From: Pyropia yezoensis | Taxonomy: Eukaryota; Rhodophyta; Bangiophyceae; Bangiales; Bangiaceae | Length of the DNA: 64,000 nt | Assembly (NCBI GenBank): GCA_009829735.1 | Contig: CM020618.1 | Location: forward strand, 7,965,119-8,029,118 | Direction: 5' to 3' | Part shown: in pieces, positions 10,101 to 19,736 of the stretch | Numbering within the stretch: position 1 is the stretch's first letter | Layout: each line of letters starts with the position of its first letter | The notes under the pieces: generated by a model | What the model saw: the letters and a program-made list of their open reading frames with translations, nothing else | The model's database searches: none | What the model was told of the DNA's origin: nothing | Position numbers and translations under genes: made by a program

Positions 10101-11592
10101 GGGTTGCCCAAATGGTACCCAAGGCCCCGCCTGTCCACATGACGTCATGCTTTCTTAGCATTCGTCGTACCCCTTCGGCTACCGAAGGGGGAAGGTGGTC
10201 GAGGTCAGCCTCGGCCAGTGCCTTCAAGGCTTCTTGGTCCTTTGGTGGCATGTCCGCTGGAGCCGCCGATAGGCTAGGCTTCCCGTCATCGGGTTGCTGT
10301 CGCTCGGTGGTCTCGGCGACCGCGAGCACCTCAAGTGGTTTCACTTGACCTTCCTTGTCAGGGGTAAGGATATCTCCTTCGTAGAGCTCGGCAATCCCGA
10401 GCATAGATCCCTCCGGAAGGGTGACTGCCTTACGGCGATAGTTCGCCATCACTAGGAGGGACGACCCTTCTGCTGGGAGGTCTATGAGACCGTTGGCCAT
10501 GGTCAACCCATGGCGCTTGTACGTCCGTAGGTTGGACTGGACTCTGCAGATGCCTGCGAGGTCGCAGTTAACCGGGAGGACTGTCTCTGACAACGGCTCA
10601 AAGCGAGTCCGCTTGGCCAACCGAAGTGTCTTCGGCTCGACGCTTGCGTACACCTCAGCCACGTTAACGTGGCTCCCTTGTAGCGTCAGGTCCCTGACGA
10701 TAGCCGTATGTCCTCGCTTCGTCCCGTCGGCCTCTTGCAGCTCGACGGTCCTCCGGCCCGGCCGGATTGCATCAACGTGAACGTTGATGAAGGTGCATCC
10801 CAATATGCAGGGCACCGATAGGGTCTCACACACCAGGAAGTCGACTTCCGTGGTGAGTTCCCCGATGGTCACCCGCAGCGACATCGCTGCGGTCGTACGA
10901 ATGAGGCGACCATTCGCGTCCTTGATGGTGGGTCCCCGAGTCACTCTGACTCGCGGAAGCCACTTGTCCGGGAGGGTGTCCTTCCGGATAAGGTTGGGTC
11001 CAGCCCCTGTATCCAGTACAGGGTAGTACGATCGTGTCGACTTGGGGTCAACCCCCAGTGTAGCTGATACCTTGAAGTTCTCCAAGGTGAACAGTACGTG
11101 GCCTACACCGGTATCCGGTGTAGCTCGGGCATCCTGAACAGGGCCCTTGTCTGGTTCCATGTGACGGGGCTTCCCGTCCTCTCCTCCCAACCTTGGAGGT
11201 TGGCCATCAATCCCCTGACGCCGTATCGTCGGGGCCGGAAGGTGTACCCGGGGGTTGATGCGGCGTCGGCTCAACCGCGCTCTCCGAGGGGCTTTCCCCG
11301 CGGTACTCCGGGGTGGCTTGCTTGGGTTACCCCAGCGCCCCCCGGTCATCCTTCCTCTTACTCGTTTCCCGCCCTTGGTAGGGTGCTGTCCGCCGGGACC
11401 TCCGGCTGAGGAGGTACCTCCTCGACGGCCAGTACTCCACCTGGAGCTGGCTGCCTGCCCGGTGCGGGTCCGGGTGCTCTGGCGGGATACCCCCCGGTGG
11501 ATGCCTTGCGTTGCGCCGCTGCCCGCCGAGACTCCTCGGGGATGAGTGGGCAGGAAGACACCCAGTGTTGGGGATCCGCACACAACATACAT
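7129..11592 (-). CDS. pol: Element I pol: protease, reverse transcriptase, RNase H, integrase, chromodomain
   Basis: The open frame runs from 11592, but translation should enter it by a -1 shift at 11364-11370, so the first ~75 codons overlap gag and are probably not used. Residues are counted from 11592. Aspartic protease VLDTGAGPNLI ~188. RT with FFIDYRRLN, FQRAIDIIM and active site YLDDV ~659. RNase H VIDVDACDTQVGC, TERECLGV and RSDHEPLRWLL. Integrase zinc-binding HHCC region (GHPGGSRM to CHFCARNRM) and catalytic residues in IDILGPLP, FDNGAN and NGQVERFNR (DDE complete). A chromodomain-like end (YVKVMWVGYDSPTWEQA) ~1430-1460 fits a chromovirus, whose chromodomain steers integration to marked chromatin. 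No internal stop was seen; the protein should be enzymatically complete. Confidence 0.95.
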   Translation of the reverse strand: MYVVCGSPTLGVFLPTHPRGVSAGSGATQGIHRGVSRQSTRTRTGQAASSRWSTGRRGGTSSAGGPGGQHPTKGGKRVRGRMTGGRWGNPSKPPRSTAGKAPRRARLSRRRINPRVHLPAPTIRRQGIDGQPPRLGGEDGKPRHMEPDKGPVQDARATPDTGVGHVLFTLENFKVSATLGVDPKSTRSYYPVLDTGAGPNLIRKDTLPDKWLPRVRVTRGPTIKDANGRLIRTTAAMSLRVTIGELTTEVDFLVCETLSVPCILGCTFINVHVDAIRPGRRTVELQEADGTKRGHTAIVRDLTLQGSHVNVAEVYASVEPKTLRLAKRTRFEPLSETVLPVNCDLAGICRVQSNLRTYKRHGLTMANGLIDLPAEGSSLLVMANYRRKAVTLPEGSMLGIAELYEGDILTPDKEGQVKPLEVLAVAETTERQQPDDGKPSLSAAPADMPPKDQEALKALAEADLDHLPPSVAEGVRRMLRKHDVMWTGGALGTIWATQHRIDLVPGARPARSQPHRAGPMQREIVDGEVKRMSEAKVIRPSMSEWGAPVVIVPKKDQTPRFFIDYRRLNLVTKKDSYPLPRMDECIDSLGEATVFTTIDCNAGYWQIPVADEDIPKTALVCHSGVYEFLRMPVGLSNAPATFQRAIDIIMSGVKWRNCLVYLDDVIVLSRNMDDHVQHVDEVLTLLRNAGVTLRLKKCAFFQQTVEYLGHQITPGKLGVLEANTLALRDARFPNTQTQLKSFLGMCNVYRRFVKDFARIAKPLTVLTSSTLPKVLQPPSPREEEAFESLKRALLSPPVLALPHGRGTFVIDVDACDTQVGCTLLQGETIIGTNNAIPDLHPVGYFSRTLNPAERNYSATERECLGVTWAVQLLRPYLEGSRFIVRSDHEPLRWLLNLGDKDSDSHGRLSRWRLKMAEHDYRTIYKAGSTHHLWDALSRLDTPSGDTRPVDEDIPVVPVCMVGNATQGMDDHTMAHLSCPLTLADFREAQANDDDCRRHRANLLAGTAGIFSENEDGLIYRRAPADGRHQVVVPVSLRQAVMEREHENPTAGHPGGSRMFAAMRRFFYWPAMAVYVIDHVRGCHFCARNRMSLHRQASAKKLFPPDGPNEQVAIDILGPLPVTEEGNRYILVMSDRFTKLSRAAAIPNDTAYTIMNAVVDHWISAYGVMKQHLFDNGANLTSAFCTKVLGMFGIEPRRASDYHPQSNGQVERFNRTILKMLQCYVAEHTNTWDWLLSVLTLAYNARPHRSTNIAPLEWVMPMGVGNLTRPPGRCTRYDTPMGRPAERIHLAWLAKLSWMIPKLKGALDRTQLRYKKNFDARLRVRNATLVTGDWVYIRHQKFRGNKLMQPVKGPYQILHRDDHSVILHSDTEIQRISVNDVTPAPKPEQPQPVPAGLLHEALTTHRSDDPVGPDGIPYQVESVVGHTDPDIPGPWYVKVMWVGYDSPTWEQAANIPRQLLMPYMRRRRLLQQPNRHRLRLLGGEAYTY
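11361..11370 (-). promoter_or_regulatory. -1 ribosomal frameshift site, gag to pol (element I)
   Basis: On the minus strand G GGA AAC in gag phase (11370-11364) is followed by GAG and the gag stop TAA. A -1 slip gives GGG AAA then CGA GTA AGA, which is exactly the pol frame (RVRGRMTGG). GGGAAAC is a canonical X XXY YYZ slippery heptamer. Confidence 0.8.
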
Positions 11593-12740
11593 CCGGACGT
11601 GCCGGTCCCCCCTTGAGTTCGCATTGGGGTAGCCCCGTAGCTGCGGTTGCCTCCCTCAGGCGCCCGAGTGCCTGCTCCCTGGTAGGCCTTAGGTCCTTGG
11701 GTCAACCGGAACATGGACTCCCCCAACCGGTTGGGTCGGCCCGCAATTTGCGGGGGTGCCTCCGTGCGCACCGCCCACGTTGGCAAGGGTTGGTGAGGGG
11801 TACCCGTCACCGGGGAGTACCCCGTAGTCCGTACGTACGGGACGCGACGTCCCGTGCCCTCGCTGACCTGGAACTGGGTCCCCTCCGGAGCAATGTACGC
11901 TACCGTACCGTGCTCATCAATCACCGGCGTCGCCGGTAGCAACAGGTGGCCCTGTTGGTCAACTAGAGGTTCATCCTCGCCCGTAGTGGTATGATCGGTC
12001 GCCACCAGTACTGGTGCGGCCTTACGTTCCACCTTCTCTTGCCTCGGTACCGGGGTAAGACTGGGCTTGCCTCCCTCACCCTTGGGCTTCGGGGCCAAGG
12101 CACATTCCGGGTATAGAACCCGGTAGGCGTCCCCTAGGGACTTGCACATGTGCATCAGTCGACTGAAGTTTGTCCGGGCCGTATTGGCTCCCCGTGCGGA
12201 TATCCGCACGTAGTTGGGTACTCCTGCGAACAAGATGGCCCGTAGTTCCCCTTCACCGAGGAGCTTCCCCAGCTCGTAGTCGAGCTCTTGGATCCGGCGT
12301 CCAAACATCTCCTCATCCTCCCAGGACTGGGCGGTGGCAGTACGAAGTGCCCGATAGTGGTCTTCGCATTTGTCCTCACTGAGGTAGCTGCTAAGCAACT
12401 CCTTCAATATACCACGGTAATCCATGGGGGTTGCGGCGACCCTCATTCCCGGCATCGGGGATGCCTGGCGGAGGATGCCTCGCACCCGTTCATCAACAAA
12501 GAACGGGAGGATCTCCAGGGCCAGCCCCTCGTTGACGAGCGCCTTGTCCGCAGCTGCCTTGAAGCTAGTCAAGAAGCCGATGACTGCCAACGGGCGTCCG
12601 TTGGGGCCCCCGAACATAGGGACTCCCTTTATAAGGGTCTGCATAGAGCGAATCGCTTGGTGCGAGGTCGTACGCATCGATTGCGATACGGCAGTGGATC
12701 GGTCCTCCAAACAATAACGTTCGGGAGTCAGTACCGACCT

Positions 12741-13749
12741 GAAGACTTCGTTGACAATCTCCGTGTCCGCGTCCTGGATATCCAGTCGCTTCGCAAGTTG
12801 ATGAGTGAACTCTTCGGACTCCAACCGCTTCAGTAAGCTCGCAGTAACCTGCGCTGTCATCGCTTAACCCAGTGACGCTGGAACGTCCGGCGTCGGCGCC
12901 TCGGGTACCCGAGTTGCCTGGCTTCTGTCTTCGAGCGGGTAATGGGAGACGGTACCGTCTCCCCCCATCGCCGACTCTGTTCCGGCGTAAGTGTCCGCCA
13001 GGCCGTGTCCGCGGAGCCCGCTCTGGGTGCTCCGAGCGTAGCGCTCCGTACGGCTACGTTCCAACTCACCCGACGAGTCGGATCCATATCCCGCCGTGTC
13101 CGGGGGTTGTCCAGGAGAAGCAACACCGGGGTTGGCCCTGGTGGCCTCCGAAAGTAGTCCGGCCGGTTCGAACCGTACCGGTGTGGGGGGGACCCGACGG
13201 GGTACCGTCGTACGGCGTGCTGACATCAGCACCGCCATTGCGTCCGGAAGACGTCGTTGACGATCTCCGTGTCAGCGTCCTGGATATCCAGTCGCTTAGC
13301 CAGTTGGTGAGCAAACTCATCGGTCTCCATCCGCTTCAGTAGGCTCGCAGTTACCTGCGCGGTCATAGCTTCCACCACTGAAGATGGTACTTCAGGCGTC
13401 GGCACTTCGGGAACCCGAGTTGCCTGGCCTCCTTCGTCGTGGGGGTACTGTGAGAGGGTACCCCCTCCCCCAATAACCGACTCTCCACCGGCGTAAGTAT
13501 CCGCCGGGTCGTGTCCGCGGAGTCCGCTTCGGGTGCTCCGAGCGTATCGCTCCGTGTGACTCCGTTCCAACTCTGCCGACGAGTCTGATCCATACCCCAT
13601 TGTGTCCGGGGGCTGTCCGGGAGTTGCTGCGCCGGGGTCGACCCCGGTGGACTCCGAAAGTAGTCCGGCCGGTTCGAACCGTTCCGGTGTGGGAGGAACA
13701 CGACGGGGTCCCGTCGTGTGGCGTGTTGACATCAACACTGCCATTGCGT
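12741..13749 (-). repeat. Tandem 505-bp duplication inside element I gag
   Basis: Copy 1 is 13749-13245 and copy 2 is 13244-12741. Both run from DAMAVLMS to DIQDADTEIVN(D/E)VFR. They differ at many codons (roughly a fifth of residues by eye), far more than the two LTRs differ from each other. Confidence 0.85.
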
Positions 13750-14253
13750 CCTCCGTCCGCTCTTGACGAGCGTCGAGTCCGGACAACCGGGCCTCGATGC
13801 GGGCAAATGATGCCATCAGGGAATCCCCTGGTGAAGGTGGCGGCGGCGTGAGGTCGGTCGATGACAGTTGAGGCGGACCCCCGCCTCCTGCCGTCCGAGC
13901 CGTGCCAAACGTCGATCCGGCACCGGAAAGCATGGGCGTCTCAATGTTGTCGATCGAGTTCCCGATCCCGGTTCCCGTAGTCACCTCCGGGGTCGGCGTC
14001 GACGTCGATCCCTCATCTCGAACGTTCCCCGTCTCTTGGGTAGCCATAGTCACAATCAGTCGACTGACGTAACAGTCACCACGAGTAAGAGAGCGAGGGG
14101 GTAGATTGGGGAGAGTAACAGTAGATCACAGTCAAAGGTAGAAACTCAACACAATCGATCAGGTCGCTACACCACGAGTACAAGAAAAGGACCGGATCCC
14201 TATCCGTGTGCCAGGGCCGAGGACGGCGTCACCAAAAAGGTGACGGAAACCCG

Positions 14254-14271
14254 TCCCCTGCTGCTCCACCA
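14254..14271 (-). promoter_or_regulatory. Primer-binding site of element I
   Basis: Minus strand TGGTGGAGCAGCAGGGGA starts one base inside the 5' LTR. Its complement ends in CCA, as a tRNA 3' end must. The same 18 bases occur next to the family B and C LTRs. Confidence 0.85.
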
Positions 14272-14272
14272 A

Positions 14273-14635
14273 TGTAGCACAATAGGAATCCGTCGCACGT
14301 CCACTCTCAGGGAACACTCACCAAGGGGGATCGGCACCAACGTCACCGGGAGGCCAAGGTTGCTGTCCTTGGAGCACAAGCCACGGGACCAAGATGGGAG
14401 CCCAAATGGGAGGGGTTTGTTGTTCTGCCTTGGCCGGCGGTGGATTCGCCGCCGGCCCCCTCGTTATAAACCCTCGGAGACACTACTAACTACCCTCCAC
14501 CCCAAGATGCAAGTCCCTCTGGTCATACGTAACTTGTAGATACCGTGACCAGTCCGGACTCTCAAATTGAAAGCCAAGGATTAGAAGTAGCCCCCCTAAC
14601 ATTAGGGTCACAATACGGCCAACCATATTGCTACA
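14273..14635 (-). repeat. 5' LTR of element I
   Basis: 363 bp with TG/CA ends, partner of 3415-3777. On the minus strand it contains TTTATAAC near 14464-14470, a possible TATA box. It is followed on the right by the target duplication cacag. Confidence 0.95.
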
Positions 14636-16676
14636 CACAGCAGACACAGCAGCCCCAGAGACTTGCACACAAGCAGCAGCAGGAGTGGGACCGCCGGGTG
14701 TCCCATCATAAAACTCGGCGGGTGCGGCCCCAACCTCAAAGGCAGAAGCAGCTGTGGGCACAGCAGACACAGCAACCCCAGAGACTTGCCGACAAGCAGC
14801 AGCAGGACCACCGCCGTTCACCGGCAGCATCGGTTGGGAGAAATCCCCAACACGACGTACATTCACGCCAGGGCCGAGACCACCATAGGCAAGGGAGTGG
14901 TCGGGCGTCTGGCCGTGCATGGGATTCGCTCCAACACGAGCTCCGCTTGGAACAGGTGCTGTGACAGGTGCACGTGCAGCGCGACCGCCACACAGGTTGG
15001 AGTCGAACCGCTGCACAGGAAGGGCAGCAACCGGTAGACTCCCTGTCGCAACTGGAAACCCACTCAACTCACCGAGGACCACAGGCCGCCCTGAAACACC
15101 CGCGCCAGCAGGCTGCATCCCAGCTGCTGGGCCAGCCGAGAGCGGTGCACGTACACTCGTGTCATCCGCGGCAGCACCGCCCGCAACCGCATCTTCTCCG
15201 ACCGGCTCAGTAGATGTGTGTGTGCCGCCACGTCTACCGGTGGATGACACTGCGTTGACGTCGACAGGGTCGGCAACGTTGACAGCAGGACGCCCACGAG
15301 GCGGCGGCCGAACGAGAATAACAGGGGGTAATGACACTGTATCGGCGTGACGCTCTGCAGCTGCCGCTGCCTGTGCGTGGACTTTTACAATTCCACCCGC
15401 CACGCACGGCAGGCACATCTTCTTCATCATCTGCGGAAACTTGTTGCACAAGAGCTCCGCAATGTGAGCTGCGGAGTACTGCCCGCATGACATGACATAC
15501 CCGCGCAAGCCCTGCTTCAGCGCCGCCTGTGTCACCATATTGCGCACGTCATCGTCCGTTTCCTCGACGGGTAGCTGACAGGCGGCGACGAGAACAGCTT
15601 CTGCCAGCCCCGTCGGGGTCAGCGATGACAGAAAACCCCACTCAATGGGCGAAAACAGCGCCGAAAACCGCACCCAAGGGCCCGTCGGCCACCTGCGTCC
15701 CCCGTCAACAGAGCCACTGGAGTCGGACACCATGTGCACATCGTTGTTGTTGCGAAGGCCCTTGCCCTTGCGACTGGGCGACCGTGTCGCGGGCGAACGG
15801 CCAGACGGTGAGTGAGCGGACGGTGTCTTGTGTGACGAGCCGGCGCCGCCACGCCCACCAGAAGCCGTCCCACGTGCCTTGACTATGTCACGCGCTGCGG
15901 ATGACGTCCTTGTCTTACGTGCTGCCAGATGCGCCATCAGCTCCCGCCTCGCCTGCGGTAGAACAGCTTTTCCTGACAGGACGCGTCGGCTGTCTCCGCC
16001 TGTGCTGGAGCTGTCACCTGAGTCGTCCTTCCCGTCCATGTCGCTGAAGCTGCTTTCTTGTTCGTAAGCTGCCGCTGCGTTGGCGCCGACGGCGCCGCGC
16101 TTGCGGTGGCGCCGTACACTGTCAAAATTGGCCCGATTCTTGTCGCTGAAGACGGACGCCTTTGATCGCCGCGCGTCCATTAAAGCCACAGTTTGATCAC
16201 CACAAAACACCTCCGTTGTGGACGTTGGCTCGCAGTGTCCACGTCATAGCAGCGTCACGCGCCTTGTCTACCGTCGCTCTCGTCGCCGCGTTCACCGTGT
16301 TCTCCACGATTTGCTGCACGTCCGTGTTCTGCACGCGCTCGCAGACGAAGTCGTGCACATTGAGCCCGGGCTGGTAGTCGGAGCGTGTGATCTTGCCATC
16401 TTTCATGCGCCAGCGTCGCGGGTTGTACTTCTGCGTGCTGTTCGCGTGCCCCGTCTTGTGGCACACCCAGCACGTCATGCGATGCGAGCAATTCCCAGAC
16501 AGTCAGGGCGCCGCGACGTGGTACTCGCTGGTGCTCGGCAGCAGTGATCGGCACTCCATGTCGTTAAGCGGGAAGTTCTTCGCGTTGTGCCCCGTCGTGC
16601 CAGTCTTGAACCTGAACGGACATATGCTGCAGGTTCGGTACGTCGTGCTCTTGTCCGCCGACCCTCGCCCACTCAT
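14636..16676 (-). pseudogene. Decayed Cys-rich, Ser/Ala-rich protein interrupted by element I
   Basis: ATG at 16676 (MSGRGSADKSTTYRTCSICP) begins a protein with two Cys/His clusters: CSICPFRFKTGTTGHNAKNF, then CWVCHKTGHANSTQKYNPRR. A Lys/Arg/Ser-rich disordered stretch follows, then a helical block (SPIEWGFLSSLTPTGLAEAV) and C-terminal repeats ending ASAFEVGAAPAEFYDGTPGG. An in-frame TGA lies near 16503 and a frame shift near 16200-16210, so it is not intact. Element I cuts it at 14636; the missing tail is at 3299-3414. The double zinc-binding start and the tail-to-tail DDE transposase suggest an accessory ORF of an old DNA transposon, but I do not recognise the family. Confidence 0.55.
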
Positions 16677-16744
16677 GATGTGAGCGGCCAGAGCACAGTG
16701 GTCGCAAGAAAAGAGGAGGCAGAACGGGACACGAAACAGCACAC

Positions 16745-17198
16745 CATCAACAGCGACACCCTCACACGTGGGAAGGGCGCCAACAGCGATAGGCAGGGGC
16801 GGCCGAGCGAAGCGGCCGGGCACGACCAACAGCGACACCGTCACACGTGGAAAAGGCGACAACAGCGACCCCGTCACACGCAGGAAGGGCACCGACGGCG
16901 ACGAGCAGCGGTTGGCCGAGCAGAGTGGCCACCCACGACCAACAGCGACGCCGTCACACGGGGAAGAGGCGACTACAGCGACACCGTCTCACGCAGGAAG
17001 GGCGCCAACAGCGATAGGCAGGGGCGGCCGAGCGGAGCGGCCGAACACGACCAACAGCGACACCGTCACACATGGAGAAGGCGACAACAGCGACACCGTC
17101 ACACGCAGGAAGGGCATCGACGGCGACGGGCAGGGGGCGGCCGGGCGGCGCGGGCGGGCACCACGAACAGCGACACCGTCACACGCAGAAAGGGCACC
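16745..17198. repeat. Minisatellite with ~30-bp units and a longer period
   Basis: Imperfect repeats of 'caacagcgacaccgtcacac' plus a variable 'gNggaaggGc' part recur about a dozen times, interspersed with a longer 'aggcaggggcggccgagcg' segment. The family B LTR begins directly at its right end. Confidence 0.85.
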
Positions 17199-17770
17199 TG
17201 TAGCATCCCTGGCCCCGACTTGGCGCCGACCCGGGACTGCAACCAGAGGGCACCAGGTGCCAGAACACGCCCGCCGTGTGGTGATGGTTGGCAGCCGTGG
17301 CCCGTGCCCGGCACTGGGATGCGGTGGACTACGCTATCCACACGTGAGAGAGGGATTTCTGATGGGTTTTTGCATACTTGTGAGGGACTTGATTTGAGAG
17401 AAATTGAGTGTGAGATTAGTGAGTGGGAATAGAATTAGTAGTGATAGTGGCCCCCGACCTGACGAGGTTAGACTCGGGTCGGGGCCACTCGGGGGTATGG
17501 GGGGGGCTACCTGGCCAACGTGCCGAGGCTCCCCCAGATGCACGTTAAGAGGGACAGCGAGGCGCCCTTGGCCCGCGCCCTCAGGAAAGAGACAACTGCG
17601 CGTTTGCTTTCCTTTTCCCCGTGTGCACGACCGTGCGTACCTGTTTGCTCTGCGAGCAGGCAGGTGAGGTAACAGGCATACCACTCTCGTAGTTCCCCTT
17701 TCTGTGTTACCTGTCCCTTTACCCCGATGGATATTGACACGTGTCTGAGAGAATCGAGTTTTATACCACA
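17199..17770 (+). repeat. LTR of family B (left arm)
   Basis: 572 bp, TGTAGCATCC at the start and TACCACA at the end. It matches 31178-31750 and 45657-46229 with several differences, and the inverted copy at 23997-24568 more closely. Confidence 0.9.
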
Positions 17771-17774
17771 TATT

Positions 17775-17792
17775 TGGTGGAGCAGCAGGGGA
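17775..17792 (+). promoter_or_regulatory. Primer-binding site, family B left arm
   Basis: TGGTGGAGCAGCAGGGGA lies four bases inside the LTR and is identical to the site in element I. Confidence 0.85.
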
Positions 17793-17979
17793 TTGGAGTG
17801 TATGAGAAGAGACATTTGCGAGCAGCGGTTGGGTTGTTCCTGTTCTGTCTTTTTCTGTGGTTTGGGAATTATTTGCACCCGTTCACGGGAATCCCATTCC
17901 TGGCTCTCCAACCCCTCTCTTGTGGTCTTGCGATCTTTGGACACGCAGGCAACTGGACTGTGGCTGTCAAGAGACCAAC

Positions 17980-19590
17980 ATGGCTACCCTCCCTGGCACG
18001 ACGGTGCCCGAAGGGGTAGACCCCGCGTCCCTTGACGCATCCCTGGTCACCGCGGGGGACGGTGCCCAACCCGGCGCTCTCCCTACGGGTGAAGCAGACC
18101 TGGGTGTGACATCCGGTAGGGGACTGTGGTCTACAGGCGGCCAAGTACCTCCTGCTCCCGTTCCTCCGGCTGTTCCTCCTGTGGGAGCCACCCCGGGGTC
18201 AACGGCGGTTGAGTCCGCTCGCAGCAGACGTCTCCCTCCTGTCGGTTCTACTCCTCAACCTCCAGAGATAGCCCCTGGTGTGTTTACTCCTGGACCCACA
18301 CATGGCAGCTGGGTGTATACACCTCTTCCTGTGGGCACTAGCAGTGCCAGAGGCACCGCTGTGACTGGTTCTACGGGTCACCCTGAGACCTCGACTCCTG
18401 GGACCGGCCAAGATTTTCCTCCCCTTGCATCCTATGGGGCGGGGAGCTCCAAGACCGTTAACCGGAGCAGCCGGAGGCGTCGGCGTCGTCGTCGTCGCTC
18501 TAGCACCAGCGAGACCAGTTCCTCCAGCTCTGAGGAGGGATATGACTGGGATGCATCTCCCGGTCCCACCCGGCGCAGGCTAGTCGAGTTTGACTTCCCT
18601 GCCCACCAAGTGGGAGATGCCACCCTGAACAAGGTCACGTATTGGGGTAACTACCGGCTGGAGAACCAAGACCAAGGTTACACCCGGAAAGTGGCCAAGA
18701 AGATGGCATCCCTGAACCGGCGAATGCAGCCGAGCTTCGGGGGACATCCTAAGTTTTCCGGGAAGAGACCGGCGCTTATCTTTGCCTTCCTGCGCCGGTT
18801 TGTCAAGGCATGCAACGACAACGATGTGTCCGAGGGCAAGGCTCTCTACCTCCTGGTTAACTTCATGACCGGAGAAGCGGAACAGCGGTTTGCACAGGTT
18901 CTACCAGACTCTGCCGGACACATTGTCGGGCGTACCGTTGGGAGTTATCCGGAGGCGGTCAACTGGCTCCTGTCCAACTACGCTGACGCGGACTCCCTGC
19001 GTAAAGCAGTCGGCAGGCTGAACCGGGCAACCATGGAGAGACAAGAGACTCCAGAGGCCTTCGCCCGTCGCGTCCGGGAGATGAGCGAGGCTTGTGGCAA
19101 CGTTTATTCTGAGGACAGGCTCAAGATGATCTTCTCGGAAGGGCTTCCTGAATATCTTCAAGTGGATGCGGAGAACTACAACCCGGAACACCAAGAACAT
19201 ACCTTCCAGCAGTTGATGGCCTACACCCAGGGCAAGTACCGGCAAGCCAAGGCCCCCCAAGCTCCCATGGTATCAACTCCCAAGCCGTTGTCGCAAGTTC
19301 GTCCCGGACCCGCCAAGTATAAGGGAGGTGATAGCCCTGTACCGGTACTCTCAGTTGGCGAGGCCTCACCCGTGGGGTCAGGGGACAAGTGGGGCGGCTT
19401 CGTTTCTAAGGAGCAACCTTCCCTGGTCGCCCCCAAGCAGGTCAAGACCCAGCGGTTCCGGTCTTTTTGGCTGTGCCAAAAGGAGGACCAAATGTCCCAC
19501 CAGTGCCCGACCATTCCCAAGGACCTACAGGAGAAGCTCCAGCGTCAAGGACTGGTGTTTGCACAGGCAGTCAACTGGGCTGACCGGTGA
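17980..19590 (+). pseudogene. gag: Family B gag, left arm, with premature stop
   Basis: ATG at 17980 (MATLPGTTVPEG), the same start context 'accaacATGGC' as in the other families. It has the Arg/Ser-rich stretch (SRRRRRRRRRSS) and the capsid-like region (PSFGGHPKFSGKRPALIFAF) of element III. A TGA at 19588 replaces an Arg codon of element III and removes the last ~50 residues. The zinc knuckle is damaged: element III has CWLCQKEDHMSYQC, here the first Cys is Phe and the His is Gln (FWLCQKEDQMSHQC). Coding remains recognisable past the stop to ~19740, but the GGGAAAC shift site is lost. Confidence 0.85.
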
Positions 19591-19736
19591 GCACCCTCCA
19601 AGATGGACAAGGCACAGGTACACGCAATCCGGGTGGCAACCTTACAGAGCATCACGGAGGCTCTGGCAAGGGAAGCTCCTACGGACTTTGACCTGGAGAC
19701 CGAAACCTCTAAGGAATTTTTGGACCCGGCACACGA

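Larger units (their letters stand above)
11358..14047 (-). pseudogene. gag: Element I gag, broken by an internal duplication
   Basis: ATG at 14047 (MATQETGNVRDEG) begins a Pro/Ser/Thr-rich N-terminus. A segment of ~505 bp is present twice in tandem (13749-13245 and 13244-12741). Entry into the second copy is out of frame, and that copy also has a stop just before AMTAQVTASLLKR. From 12860 the frame is open to TAA 11358-11360. It contains the capsid-like helical region (LLSSYLSEDKCEDHYRAL) and a CCHC zinc knuckle CMLCADPQHWVSSC near 11570. The end GNE-stop overlaps the -1 shift heptamer. Gag packages the RNA; with this break the copy could only move if helped by another element. Confidence 0.85.
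3415..14635 (-). mobile_element. Element I: Ty3/gypsy chromovirus-type LTR retrotransposon (family A)
   Basis: The element is 11,221 bp, transcribed leftwards. It has two 363-bp LTRs beginning TGTAGC and ending GCTACA and flanked by the 5-bp duplication cacag (3410-3414 and 14636-14640). Order along its own strand: LTR, primer-binding site, gag, pol (protease, RT, RNase H, integrase, chromodomain), long opposite-strand ORF, polypurine tract, LTR. I count three differences between the LTRs, so insertion was fairly recent. Pol is open throughout, but gag carries an internal duplication with a frame break, so this copy is probably not autonomous. Confidence 0.95.

Noticed and set aside
16745-17198. 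Possible CRISPR-like array
   Set aside because: Repeats are imperfect, unit lengths vary and spacers are themselves repeats; a eukaryotic minisatellite.
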